Below are positions 1 to 6,671 of a stretch of 8,025 nt of DNA, in pieces (the first letter of the stretch is position 1; every line of letters begins with the position of its first letter). The DNA is from JBBIOI01 sp037443425 (lineage in GTDB: Bacteria; Desulfobacterota; BSN033; UBA1163): the NCBI GenBank assembly GCA_037443425.1, contig JBBIOI010000142.1, positions 1 to 8,025 on the forward strand, given 5' to 3'. Both the position numbers and the translations under genes were made by a program. The notes beneath the pieces are model-generated. The model saw only the letters and a program-made list of their open reading frames with translations, was not told the DNA's origin and did not search any database.

Positions 1-1
1 A

Positions 2-373
2 ATTCAATTGCCACAGGCATTGAAACCAGAAAGGAGGCATAGGGCATACCAAAAAGAGGTTGGTCTATGGTTGAAACATAACACCCCCCCTGATTCTATA
101 ATTATGAGCAATACACCTCAAGAAATTTTTTACGCAGAAAGAGAATTTGTAATGTTCCCTAAGGATACAGAAAATAAAGATTCATCAAAATCCTATTATA
201 AAATTATAGAGTTTGCTAAAAAAAGTGGGGTTCGCTATATCCTTATTGATAAAAATATTCATGAATTTAGTCCTGGGTTTGTAGAGATGATGAAATCCAA
301 AGATTTGCCCGAATTAAAAGAGATATATAGAAAATCTGATCAAGAACTGATTATTTATGAGGTTATTTATTAA
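2..373 (+). CDS. C-terminal fragment of a probable ArnT/PMT-type membrane glycosyltransferase (5' end outside window)
   Basis: The frame is open to the window's left edge, so only about the last 123 residues are seen and the true start lies upstream. TTG at 8 is in frame but has no reason to be the start. The fragment has no membrane segment. It begins with a basic, helical stretch (ERRHRAYQKEVGLWLKHNTP), followed by alternating strand and helix: DSIIMSN, then AEREFVMFP, then YYKIIEFAKKSGVRYILID, ending in LIIYEVIY. This order is what I know from the periplasmic tail of GT39/GT83-like polyprenyl-phosphate sugar transferases, where a conserved tyrosine and arginine in an FYSGR-like motif (here IFYAERE) follow the last membrane helix. 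Such enzymes move a sugar from a lipid carrier onto a glycan or protein outside the membrane. The family is inferred from the tail only; another membrane protein of the cluster remains possible. A run of seven C at 84-90 lies in its Thr-Pro-Pro codons. Confidence 0.5.
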   Translation: MQLPQALKPERRHRAYQKEVGLWLKHNTPPDSIIMSNTPQEIFYAEREFVMFPKDTENKDSSKSYYKIIEFAKKSGVRYILIDKNIHEFSPGFVEMMKSKDLPELKEIYRKSDQELIIYEVIY

Positions 374-477
374 GTTAAAAAATTAGTTTTTTCTCCAATT
401 TATTATTTTAGAAATACAATTATCATGTTTTTTAGAGTCCTCCACCCATGCATTGGGGAAAGAGAAGAGTGAGGAGG

Positions 478-1548
478 ATGAGAAAAGAGAATCTCAATTT
501 GAAAGTAAAGGATGGGGGAGAAAAAGACATTGATGGAATATTGTCTTTAAGGAAAGTGGTATTTGGTGAATTTGAGAAAGATAAGTTAGCCCCTGAATTC
601 TGGCGATGGGAGTTCATGGATAATCCTGATGGGAATGGATTAATTTATATCGTTGAAGATAATGGAAGAATAATCGGCCATTTCGCTGATATTCCAAGAC
701 GATTCTATGTGTATGGAGAAATTGTTCTTGGAACAGTCTCTGTAGATTTAATGGTGGCTCCAGAGTATCGGAGAAGAGGTATTTTTGAAAAAATGGGAAG
801 ATATGCAATTCAACGCGTAAAAGAAAAAAATAGGACCTTTATGTCTTCTTTTCCAATCAGACCTCAGACTATCAATGGATTTAAAAAGATTGGATGGATA
901 GAAATTTTAAAATTACCTGTCCTTATTTATCCAGTTAGATTTAGTGGAATTTTAAAAAATTATCTTCGTCTTCCACCTTTAAGTATTTTTTTAGCAGGTC
1001 TTTTAAGAATTTTTTACAATGCTATTTTTTCTTTTAAAGAAAAAAAACTAGATAAAAGTGTTGAAATAAAAGAAATAAAAGAGATTGACCAAGAATTCGA
1101 GAATTTTTTAAATAAGCATATTTCTATATTTCCAATTATTGGAGTTAGAGATAAAAATTATATGAATTGGCGCTATATTTCTCATCCAACAAGATTTTAT
1201 ACTATTTATCAAGCAGTGAAAAATGGAGAAGTAAAGGGTTATATCATTCTTAGAAAGGCAGACCTTTTGGGGTTCAATACTGCCGTAATCGTTGATCTAT
1301 TAACAACCGAGATTGATGTATTGTATGCATTGATAGATAAGGGAATCTCTTATGGTAAACGAGAAAATGTAGATATGTTATGTTTTATGGTTCCAAAAGA
1401 CCATTATTATTACAAGATTTTTAAAAAATATGGTTTTATTAGAAGCCCTAAATCATTTAGATTCATGATATATCCTCAGGAGGATAAAAAAGAGTTGTTT
1501 GACCCAAAGAATTGGTATCTAACCTGGGGAGATACTGATGTGATGTAA
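478..1548 (+). CDS. GNAT-family acyltransferase, two-part type from a polysaccharide locus
   Basis: Probable acyl-CoA-dependent N- or O-acyltransferase acting on a sugar or sugar nucleotide in the cytoplasm. Counting from ATG 478, the first GNAT half spans about residues 8-140. The acyl-CoA pyrophosphate loop is VAPEYRRRGIF at about 93-103, the R/QxxGxG/A motif A with alanine or glycine replaced by phenylalanine. The conserved FWRWEFMDNP (about 41-50) lies upstream. A second, more divergent half starts near NWRYISHPTRFY (about 230-241) and ends with NWYLTWGDTD, a C-terminal signature I associate with long (about 350 aa) GNAT proteins of exopolysaccharide clusters, so the gene looks full length. 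The start is uncertain: ATG 478 follows AGGAGG with no spacer, GTG 469 has a GGGGA about nine bases upstream, and ATG 448 has no ribosome-binding site. The 478 start best fits the domain boundary. The acceptor cannot be read from sequence. It is followed 21 bases later by the deacetylase. Confidence 0.82.
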   Translation: MRKENLNLKVKDGGEKDIDGILSLRKVVFGEFEKDKLAPEFWRWEFMDNPDGNGLIYIVEDNGRIIGHFADIPRRFYVYGEIVLGTVSVDLMVAPEYRRRGIFEKMGRYAIQRVKEKNRTFMSSFPIRPQTINGFKKIGWIEILKLPVLIYPVRFSGILKNYLRLPPLSIFLAGLLRIFYNAIFSFKEKKLDKSVEIKEIKEIDQEFENFLNKHISIFPIIGVRDKNYMNWRYISHPTRFYTIYQAVKNGEVKGYIILRKADLLGFNTAVIVDLLTTEIDVLYALIDKGISYGKRENVDMLCFMVPKDHYYYKIFKKYGFIRSPKSFRFMIYPQEDKKELFDPKNWYLTWGDTDVM

Positions 1549-1569
1549 TCCTTAGGAAGAATTTAAAGT

Positions 1570-2400
1570 ATGATTAATGCCTTAGCTATTGATACTGAAG
1601 AATGGTTCCATTCAGAATTATTAAATGGGAAAAGATTACCTATTTATCAGACAGATGAAGCCACTATTCAAATAATTAATCTTTTAGATAGATATAAAAT
1701 AAAGGCTTCTTTTTTTATTGTTGGCGAAATTGCTGAGCGTCATCCCGAATTAATCGAACTTATATATGAGAAAGGTCACGAAATTGGTTGCCATGGATAT
1801 ACACATACTCCTCTTTGGAGATTAAATGAAAACCTTTTCAGGAAAGAATTAGAGGATTTCCATAAAATTATTGAAAAGATTTTAGGGAAAGTACAAATTA
1901 AAGGGTTTAGAGCCCCATGCTTTTCACTTGATAATAGAACAAAATGGTCTCTTAAACTCCTTTTGGATTTTGGTTATCAATATGATGCAAGTATATTCCC
2001 GGTAAAATTGAATCCAGTTTATGGGATAAATGGTGCACCAACCAAGCCCTATCGAATTTCTCTAAATGATGTGAGAAAAGAGGATAAAAGTAGTCCTCTC
2101 ATTGAATTTCCTGCAACACCGTTGAAGGTAGGGAAATTAAGGGTTCCAATTTCCGGAGGCTTCTATTTAAGACTTATTCCTGTTCCATTTTTATTTTGGG
2201 GACTAAAAAAGATAAATCAAAATCAACCTTTTATTCTTTATTTCCACCCATGGGAAGGTTTTAGAAAAACACCAAGATTAAAGATAGGTTTTGTTAATTA
2301 TTTTATTTCTTATTACGGAATAAATTCGGCTTTGAAAAAATTAGAATATATATTATGTTATTTTAAGTTTGGAAGAGTAGATCAAATACTCGGCTTATAA
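1570..2400 (+). CDS. Polysaccharide deacetylase (NodB fold), XrtA/PEP-CTERM-locus-like subfamily
   Basis: A 276-residue carbohydrate esterase family 4 protein expected to remove N- or O-acetyl groups from a glycan. NodB motifs occur in order: AIDTEEWF (6-13, where classical members have TFDDG), the metal-binding HGYTH (75-79), RAPCFS (114-119), ISGGFYLR (194-201) and YFHPWE (224-229) carrying the last catalytic histidine. The D-x-E-E-W/F start, the YGI at 151-153, the FPATPL and GGFY blocks and the HPWE ending are features I recall from the deacetylase subfamily described in exosortase/PEP-CTERM loci (TIGR03006-like). There is no signal peptide or membrane helix, so it either acts in the cytoplasm or leaves by a route not visible here, which is usual for this subfamily. 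ATG 1570 has AGGAAGA at 1554-1560 with nine bases of spacing. It lies between an acyltransferase and a glycosyltransferase, so it may remodel acyl groups on the same polymer. All key residues appear intact. Confidence 0.88.
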   Translation: MINALAIDTEEWFHSELLNGKRLPIYQTDEATIQIINLLDRYKIKASFFIVGEIAERHPELIELIYEKGHEIGCHGYTHTPLWRLNENLFRKELEDFHKIIEKILGKVQIKGFRAPCFSLDNRTKWSLKLLLDFGYQYDASIFPVKLNPVYGINGAPTKPYRISLNDVRKEDKSSPLIEFPATPLKVGKLRVPISGGFYLRLIPVPFLFWGLKKINQNQPFILYFHPWEGFRKTPRLKIGFVNYFISYYGINSALKKLEYILCYFKFGRVDQILGL

Positions 2401-2403
2401 GAT

Positions 2404-3426
2404 ATGAATCCACTATTCTCTATTATTATACCAAATTGGAATGGAAAACAGTTTCTTCAGGAGTGTCTTGATTCATTGATGAACCAGAGCTATAAAAATT
2501 TTGAGATAATTTTTGTAGATAATGGCTCAACTGATGATTCAGTGGCGTTTGTTCAGGAAAGATATGGAAAATATGTAAAAATTATTAGAAATGAGAAGAA
2601 TCTGGGATTTACTGGGGGCTGTAATGTCGGGATTAGATTTTCAAGCGGAGAATTTATTATACTCTTAAATAACGACATATGGGCCCATCCAAACTGGCTT
2701 GAAGAACTTTCAAAGGCTATTGATATTAATCATAAAATAGGGATGTGGGGTTCAAAGATTTATTCATATTATAATAGGGATATGATTGAGGCAGTTGGAG
2801 AATTAATCTACTGGGATGGATTGTGTAGGGCGAAGGGCCAATATGAAAAAGACCACGGTCAATATGAAAATTTTGAGGAGATCTTGTTTCCCCCGGGCTG
2901 TGGTGCAATGTATCGAAAAAGAGTTTTTGAAGAGATTGGTCTATTTGATGAAGATTTTTTTACATACGCAGATGATGCCGAGATCGGAATTCGTGCAAGA
3001 TTGGCGGGTTGGAAAGGGCTATATGTTTATAAGGCAATCCTTTATCATAAAAACTCCGGGACAGGAGGGCAGCATTCGCCATTCAAGGCCTTTTATGTTG
3101 AAAGGAATCGTTTCTGGATTACCATTAAATATTTCCCTTTGCCCCTTCTTTTCTTAACCATATTTTTTACACTCTGGCGTTTTCTATTTCAGGCCTACGG
3201 TGCACTGAGCCATCGAGGAGCAGCGGGTAGATTTACAAAAATATATTCTCCATGGCATTTAATAGAGATCCTGTTTAAAGCCTATGGTTCTGGTTTAAAG
3301 GGAATTCCCCTGATGTTAAAGAAGAGAAGAAAGCTAAGGTCATTGAGGAGGGTTTCGTTTGGAGAGATATGGAGCTGGTTTAAACGTTTCGGCATTAGCG
3401 CCAAAGATATTTCTTTGAGAGATTGA
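2404..3426 (+). CDS. Glycosyltransferase family 2, rhamnosyltransferase-like (WbbL type)
   Basis: Inverting GT-A glycosyltransferase of 340 residues that should add a sugar from a nucleotide-sugar donor to a lipid-linked acceptor at the inner face of the membrane. Visible motifs are FSIIIPNWNG (5-14), the nucleotide-binding VDNGSTDDS (38-46), NEKNLGFTGGCNVGI (63-77), the metal-binding LLNND (87-91, DxD equivalent), PPGCGAMYRKRVFEEIGLFDEDFF (163-186) and ADDAEIGIRARLAGW (189-203). The catalytic pair usually written ED in this family is DD here (190-191). A hydrophobic segment at about 246-266 (LPLLFLTIFFTLWRFLFQAY region) followed by basic helices probably anchors it to the membrane. Length is normal for WbbL-like enzymes. 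It starts three bases after the deacetylase stop with only a weak ribosome-binding site, so its translation is probably coupled. Sugar and linkage cannot be predicted. Local G+C is higher than in the flanking genes. Confidence 0.9.
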   Translation: MNPLFSIIIPNWNGKQFLQECLDSLMNQSYKNFEIIFVDNGSTDDSVAFVQERYGKYVKIIRNEKNLGFTGGCNVGIRFSSGEFIILLNNDIWAHPNWLEELSKAIDINHKIGMWGSKIYSYYNRDMIEAVGELIYWDGLCRAKGQYEKDHGQYENFEEILFPPGCGAMYRKRVFEEIGLFDEDFFTYADDAEIGIRARLAGWKGLYVYKAILYHKNSGTGGQHSPFKAFYVERNRFWITIKYFPLPLLFLTIFFTLWRFLFQAYGALSHRGAAGRFTKIYSPWHLIEILFKAYGSGLKGIPLMLKKRRKLRSLRRVSFGEIWSWFKRFGISAKDISLRD

Positions 3427-3454
3427 AGATTTTTTCAATGATTTGGAACTGGAA

Positions 3455-3910
3455 ATGAAAAAACCAAAAAAGATTGGCCTTATCTGTTCTGCAGGTGGCC
3501 ACTATACAGAGATGATTCAGCTTTGGGAGGCATTTGAAATATATCCTAAATTTTTGGTAACATACAAAGAAGTGACAACAATGAATCGAGAAGATGCTTA
3601 TTATATAGACAACCTATTTAGAAGTCCGATAGCTTTTATAAAAGGAATATTAAAAATATTTATTATCCTTTTAAAGGAGAGACCAGATATACTTTTCTCT
3701 ACAGGTTCTGAGATAGCTGCTCCTGCTTTTTTCTTCGGGAAATTCTTCTTTCGGACAAAGCTGATCTACCTCGAATGTAGCGCCCAGGTCTATAAGCCCT
3801 CTTTAACCGGAAGAGTTGTTTATCCAATCACTGATTTATTTCTTGTCCAATGGGAGCCACTTCTTAAACGATACGGCCCAAAGGCTAAATATGTAGGTGG
3901 ATTGATATGA
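3455..3910 (+). CDS. Alg14-like glycosyltransferase subunit (PssD/EpsE/CpsF type)
   Basis: Membrane-associated partner subunit of a split GT1/GT28-type glycosyltransferase. In the Alg13/Alg14 and streptococcal CpsF/CpsG pairs, this half recruits the catalytic partner to the membrane and to the lipid acceptor. From ATG 3455 the product is 151 residues: a Rossmann start with SAGGH at 12-16, the PDILFSTGSEIAAPAF block (77-92), then YLECSA (105-110) and a C-terminal VQWEPLLKRYGPKAKYVGGLI, the usual end of the family. An amphipathic, hydrophobic helix at about 57-74 (SPIAFIKGILKIFIILL) is the likely membrane contact. TTG 3443 is also in frame; ATG 3455 is preferred because the family begins shortly before the first strand. 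The four last bases are shared with the next gene (ATGA at 3907-3910), which supports co-translation and a one-to-one complex. Confidence 0.9.
   Translation: MKKPKKIGLICSAGGHYTEMIQLWEAFEIYPKFLVTYKEVTTMNREDAYYIDNLFRSPIAFIKGILKIFIILLKERPDILFSTGSEIAAPAFFFGKFFFRTKLIYLECSAQVYKPSLTGRVVYPITDLFLVQWEPLLKRYGPKAKYVGGLI
3895..3900 (+). promoter_or_regulatory. Ribosome-binding site of the Alg13-like gene, inside the Alg14-like gene
   Basis: AGGTGG lies six bases before ATG 3907 and encodes part of the end of the upstream protein (VGG). Together with the ATGA overlap, it fixes the start and points to coupled translation of the two subunits. Confidence 0.7.
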
Positions 3911-4398
3911 TATTTGTCACCGTAGGCAATCATTATCAAGGGTTTGACCGATTGATAAAGACTGTGGATGGGATAGCTTCCAGAGTTCCTGATGAAATTG
4001 TCATACAGAAGGGTTATTCAAGATATATCCCCAGAAATACAAAGTATTTTGATTTTGTCCCTATTCAGACTGCCATAGAATATATTCGAGCATCTGAACT
4101 GGTAATTTCTCATGCGGGTATAGGAACGATTATTCTATGCAAAGAATATGGAATCCCTCTTATTCTCTTTCCGAGAAGGAAAAAGTATGGTGAACATGGC
4201 ACAGACCATCAGATTGAGATTGCAAAAGCCATTGAAGAACGAAAGGATGGCCATATTTATGTCGTTTATGAAGAGGATAAACTTGAGGCAAAGATCACTG
4301 AAGTTCTGAAAAAATATGAGAAACCAGCCCCGGCGGGGAATATAGGAAAAATCAATCTTATCAAGACCATTCGAGCCTTCATAGAAAATCAAACTTAA
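3907..4398 (+). CDS. Alg13-like glycosyltransferase subunit (PssE/CpsG type), GT28 C-terminal domain
   Basis: Donor-binding half of the split glycosyltransferase; with the preceding Alg14-like protein it should form the active enzyme. The 163-residue product corresponds to the C-terminal GT28 domain (as in MurG). It opens with MIFVTVGNHYQGFDRLI (1-17). The nucleotide-sugar site is visible as SHAGIGTII (68-76), then PLILFPRRKKYGEHGTDHQ (84-102), a typical family block, with the conserved E-H/D-x3-Q ending. In CpsF/CpsG and PssD/PssE pairs the donor is UDP-glucuronate or UDP-galactose, but this sequence does not tell which applies. The start is well supported by AGGTGG six bases upstream and by an ATGA overlap with the stop of the previous gene. 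It ends with a lysine-rich stretch; no residue appears missing. Confidence 0.92.
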   Translation: MIFVTVGNHYQGFDRLIKTVDGIASRVPDEIVIQKGYSRYIPRNTKYFDFVPIQTAIEYIRASELVISHAGIGTIILCKEYGIPLILFPRRKKYGEHGTDHQIEIAKAIEERKDGHIYVVYEEDKLEAKITEVLKKYEKPAPAGNIGKINLIKTIRAFIENQT

Positions 4399-4420
4399 AT
4401 GAGGTATTGATATAAGAAAG

Positions 4421-5104
4421 ATGGAGAGACAAAAGATAATTCAACAGAGATGGTATGATAATAAGCCCTCGAGAGAAGAAAATGAGATTATTTGTATAAG
4501 TAATCAAACTCATATTCGAAGGCTTAAGGAATTATTTCCAGTTCAAAATGTTAAATTGAGTCTGAATTGTGGATGCGGAAGAGGAGAACAAGATGGCATT
4601 TTTGGTCCCTCTATTGGAATAGATATCTCCTTTGAGAATATGCGGACATTTATTAAACGAGGAGGACAGGGAGTAGTCGCTGATATGGAATTCCTCCCTT
4701 TCAGAGATAATACATTTGACCTTGTATATGGATTTGGGATACTTCATCATTTAAATGATATAAAAAGGGGTGTTTCAGAAGCAATTAGGGTTCTAAAGAA
4801 AGGGGGATATATTGGCTTTGGAGGTGAAAATAACGGATTATGTCCTTTTGTATATCTTATGAGTTTTTTTTACCGGAATTGGAAAATAGAGAAAGGGTCT
4901 TATAGAATAAGAAGAGGATACCTTAAGAAGATTTTTGAAGAATCGGGAGTTCAGGAATTTAGGATGACCCGACATGGGATGACTATTTATGGGTTGGGGG
5001 AAATTGTTTATAAACTGACTTCATTGGGAGAAAGGTTTTTGTCCAGAGTTCGTATTTTGGATTATTTTTTGGGGCATTGTTATTTTATAGCAAAGAAGAT
5101 TTAA
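4421..5104 (+). CDS. Class I SAM-dependent methyltransferase (Methyltransf_11 type)
   Basis: A 227-residue S-adenosylmethionine-dependent methyltransferase. The SAM loop is LNCGCGRGE (48-56), with cysteines where alanine or glycine is common. It is followed by the acidic ribose-binding GIDIS (66-70), then VADMEFLPF (86-94), and the family motif NTFDLVYGFGILHHL (97-111) before VLKKGGYIGFGGEN (124-137). These are the Methyltransf_11 landmarks in normal order. In this setting the most likely substrate is a sugar hydroxyl of the glycan or a precursor, but a lipid or aglycone cannot be excluded. The C-terminal third (about 140-227) has hydrophobic helices (LCPFVYLMSFFYRNW, VRILDYFLGHCYFI) that may place it on the membrane. 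ATG 4421 has only AAGAAAG immediately upstream and a GAGGT at 4401-4405 that is too distant, so the start is likely but not certain. The gap to the permease is 32 bases. Confidence 0.86.
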   Translation: MERQKIIQQRWYDNKPSREENEIICISNQTHIRRLKELFPVQNVKLSLNCGCGRGEQDGIFGPSIGIDISFENMRTFIKRGGQGVVADMEFLPFRDNTFDLVYGFGILHHLNDIKRGVSEAIRVLKKGGYIGFGGENNGLCPFVYLMSFFYRNWKIEKGSYRIRRGYLKKIFEESGVQEFRMTRHGMTIYGLGEIVYKLTSLGERFLSRVRILDYFLGHCYFIAKKI

Positions 5105-5124
5105 GAGATGTAGTGAATAAAAAG

Positions 5125-5130
5125 AGAAGG
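5125..5130 (+). promoter_or_regulatory. Ribosome-binding site that decides the permease start
   Basis: AGAAGG sits six bases before ATG 5137. It supports this start over an in-frame TTG at 5077, which would overlap the end of the methyltransferase gene by 28 bases and add 20 residues unlike the family's usual N-terminus. Confidence 0.65.
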
Positions 5131-5136
5131 TTTTTG

Positions 5137-5916
5137 ATGAAAATTGACAGAAAAAAACTTCAAATGAAAATAGACCTTCTTTGGATACTTACCAGAAAGG
5201 AGATAATCCTTCAATATAAGAGGACATCTCTTGGCATATTTTGGTCGCTCCTCAACCCCCTTCTTCTTGCTTTAGTTTTCTATGTAGCTTTTAATATTAT
5301 ATTACGTGTTCAAATTCATAACTTCCCTTTATTTATGCTCTCTGCTTTATTTCCATGGACTTGGTTTGCGACATCAGTAAGTGCATCAACTGTATCTTTA
5401 ATTTCGAATAAAAGTCTTATAAAAAAATTTCCATTCCCCAAACATTATCTTCTAATAGCAAGTGTATTATCCCAAGGTATCCATTTTATTTTTTCATTAC
5501 CAATTATCTTACTCCTGATATACATTTATAATAAAACAGTTGGAATAGTATGGCTTATTGGAATTCCATTTTTTCTTTTAATACAGTTTACTCTTACACT
5601 TGGATTTTCTCTTCCTTTTTCCGTGATTAATGTTTACTTTATGGATTTCCAGTTCATTGTTGCCTTTCTTTTACAAATGTTATTCTGGATTACCCCTATT
5701 GTTTATCAATTCGACAGTATTCCGGAACTTTATCGATCTTTATTTTTATATTTAAATCCATTGGCTTCGATTATGTCTTCCTGGCGAGAATTATTTATGT
5801 CGAATAAGATATATTGGAATGTTGTTGGAATTGCTTTTATAGAAGCATCTCTGATATTTATTTTAGGGGTTCTCATTTTTCAAAAATTAAACAAGAGAAT
5901 TGATGAAGTGATATGA
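5137..5916 (+). CDS. wzm: ABC-2 type polysaccharide export permease (Wzm-like)
   Basis: Integral membrane half of an ABC exporter that moves lipid-linked glycan across the inner membrane. The product is 259 residues, the normal size for Wzm/KpsM/TagG proteins. The short cytoplasmic N-terminus ends with the family signature LQYKRTSLGIFWSLLNPLLL (25-44). Six hydrophobic segments can be drawn at about 33-57, 65-88, 104-130, 137-165, 172-190 and 228-248. The FWITPIVY block (183-190) and the LNPLASIMSSWRELF loop (206-220) between the last two helices are also characteristic. It is paired with the ATPase by an ATGA overlap (5913-5916), as is common for such pairs. The symbol is given by family analogy; whether the cargo is an O antigen, a capsule or another glycan cannot be told from the sequence. 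Confidence 0.92.
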   Translation: MKIDRKKLQMKIDLLWILTRKEIILQYKRTSLGIFWSLLNPLLLALVFYVAFNIILRVQIHNFPLFMLSALFPWTWFATSVSASTVSLISNKSLIKKFPFPKHYLLIASVLSQGIHFIFSLPIILLLIYIYNKTVGIVWLIGIPFFLLIQFTLTLGFSLPFSVINVYFMDFQFIVAFLLQMLFWITPIVYQFDSIPELYRSLFLYLNPLASIMSSWRELFMSNKIYWNVVGIAFIEASLIFILGVLIFQKLNKRIDEVI

Positions 5917-6671
5917 ATAATTTTGTCATTGATCTTGAAAATATCTGGAAAAAATATCCAGCTAAAAAAGATAGACCTGGATTTAAAGAATTTATCTTAA
6001 ATTTTCCTAAGGTAATTTACAAGAAAAATGATCATAAAGATACCCCTTTTTATGCTCTTAAGGGCGTTACACTTAAGATTAAGAAAGGAGAGTGCATAGG
6101 GATTATTGGTCAAAATGGAGCAGGTAAAACCACTCTTCTTTCTATAATTATTGGAACCATTTCGCCATCAAAAGGGAAAGTAAAAGTTACTGGCAGAATT
6201 ACTCCTTTATTAGAACTTGGAGCAGGATTACACCCTGATTTGACTGGACGAGAAAATATTGTTTTGAATGGTATTCTTCTCGGTTTATCAAAGAAAGAAA
6301 TCCTTAAAAAAATGGATTATATAATTAATTTCTCTGAATTAGGAGAATTTATTGACTTACCCATAAGAACATATTCAAGTGGGATGTATCTTCGTCTTGC
6401 ATTCTCGGTAGCTATTCATACAGATCCAGAAATTTTAATTATCGATGAAGTTCTTGCTGTAGGAGATGAGAAATTCCAAAAAAAATCAAAAGAAACTATT
6501 TTAAAACTTATCAAAGGAGGGATTACTACTGTTTTTGTTTCTCATAATCTTAAAGATATCGAAGAAATATGTGATAGAGCCCTTTGGCTCCATCATGGAG
6601 AGATTGTTGCCGAAGGAAACCCAAAGATGGTGACGGAGATGTACAGAAAAGAAATGAACAAAATCGACTAA
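5913..6671 (+). CDS. wzt: ABC transporter ATPase for polysaccharide export (Wzt-like, no C-terminal sugar-binding domain)
   Basis: Nucleotide-binding subunit driving the permease. In 252 residues it shows Walker A GQNGAGKTT (66-74), the Wzt/TagH block LLELGAGLHPDLTGRENI (99-116), signature motif YSSGMYLRLAFSVA (154-167), Walker B ILIIDEVLAVGD (174-185) with catalytic Glu179, and the switch histidine in VSHN (His211). The insertion at about 16-45, rich in lysine and proline, before ALKGVTL is typical of Wzt proteins, which have an added helix there. The protein stops about 40 residues after the switch histidine, so it lacks the C-terminal carbohydrate-binding domain of the Escherichia coli O9a type Wzt. 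It therefore resembles the short form used by systems that do not read a chain-end cap in this way (KpsT, TagH or Klebsiella O2a-like). The gene shares ATGA with the permease stop and looks complete. Confidence 0.94.
   Translation: MNNFVIDLENIWKKYPAKKDRPGFKEFILNFPKVIYKKNDHKDTPFYALKGVTLKIKKGECIGIIGQNGAGKTTLLSIIIGTISPSKGKVKVTGRITPLLELGAGLHPDLTGRENIVLNGILLGLSKKEILKKMDYIINFSELGEFIDLPIRTYSSGMYLRLAFSVAIHTDPEILIIDEVLAVGDEKFQKKSKETILKLIKGGITTVFVSHNLKDIEEICDRALWLHHGEIVAEGNPKMVTEMYRKEMNKID

Noticed and set aside
84..90. Run of seven C as a phase-variation tract.
   Set aside because: It is short for slipped-strand switching and encodes part of Thr-Pro-Pro in an intact frame. At most it is a spot to check for a sequencing error.
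374..447. Possible promoter or terminator between the first gene and the acyltransferase (A6-TTAG-T6 hairpin at 377-392; TACAAT at 415-420).
   Set aside because: The hairpin is made of A-T pairs only, and no acceptable -35 box lies at the right distance from TACAAT. Such matches are expected by chance in DNA this AT-rich.
432..808. Open frames on the - strand opposite the acyltransferase gene, and similar ones near 2726-2908, 4135-4392, 4532-4750 and 6850-7035.
   Set aside because: They are short, lie entirely or almost entirely within well-supported + strand genes, and their translations show no recognisable domain.
2816..3157. A 113-codon frame on the + strand within the first GT2 gene.
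   Set aside because: It sits fully inside a GT2 gene with intact motifs and its translation has no recognisable domain, so it is a shadow frame.
5077..5136. Longer permease starting at TTG 5077 and overlapping the methyltransferase.
   Set aside because: The extra 20 residues are unlike the family's N-terminus, while ATG 5137 has AGAAGG at the right distance.
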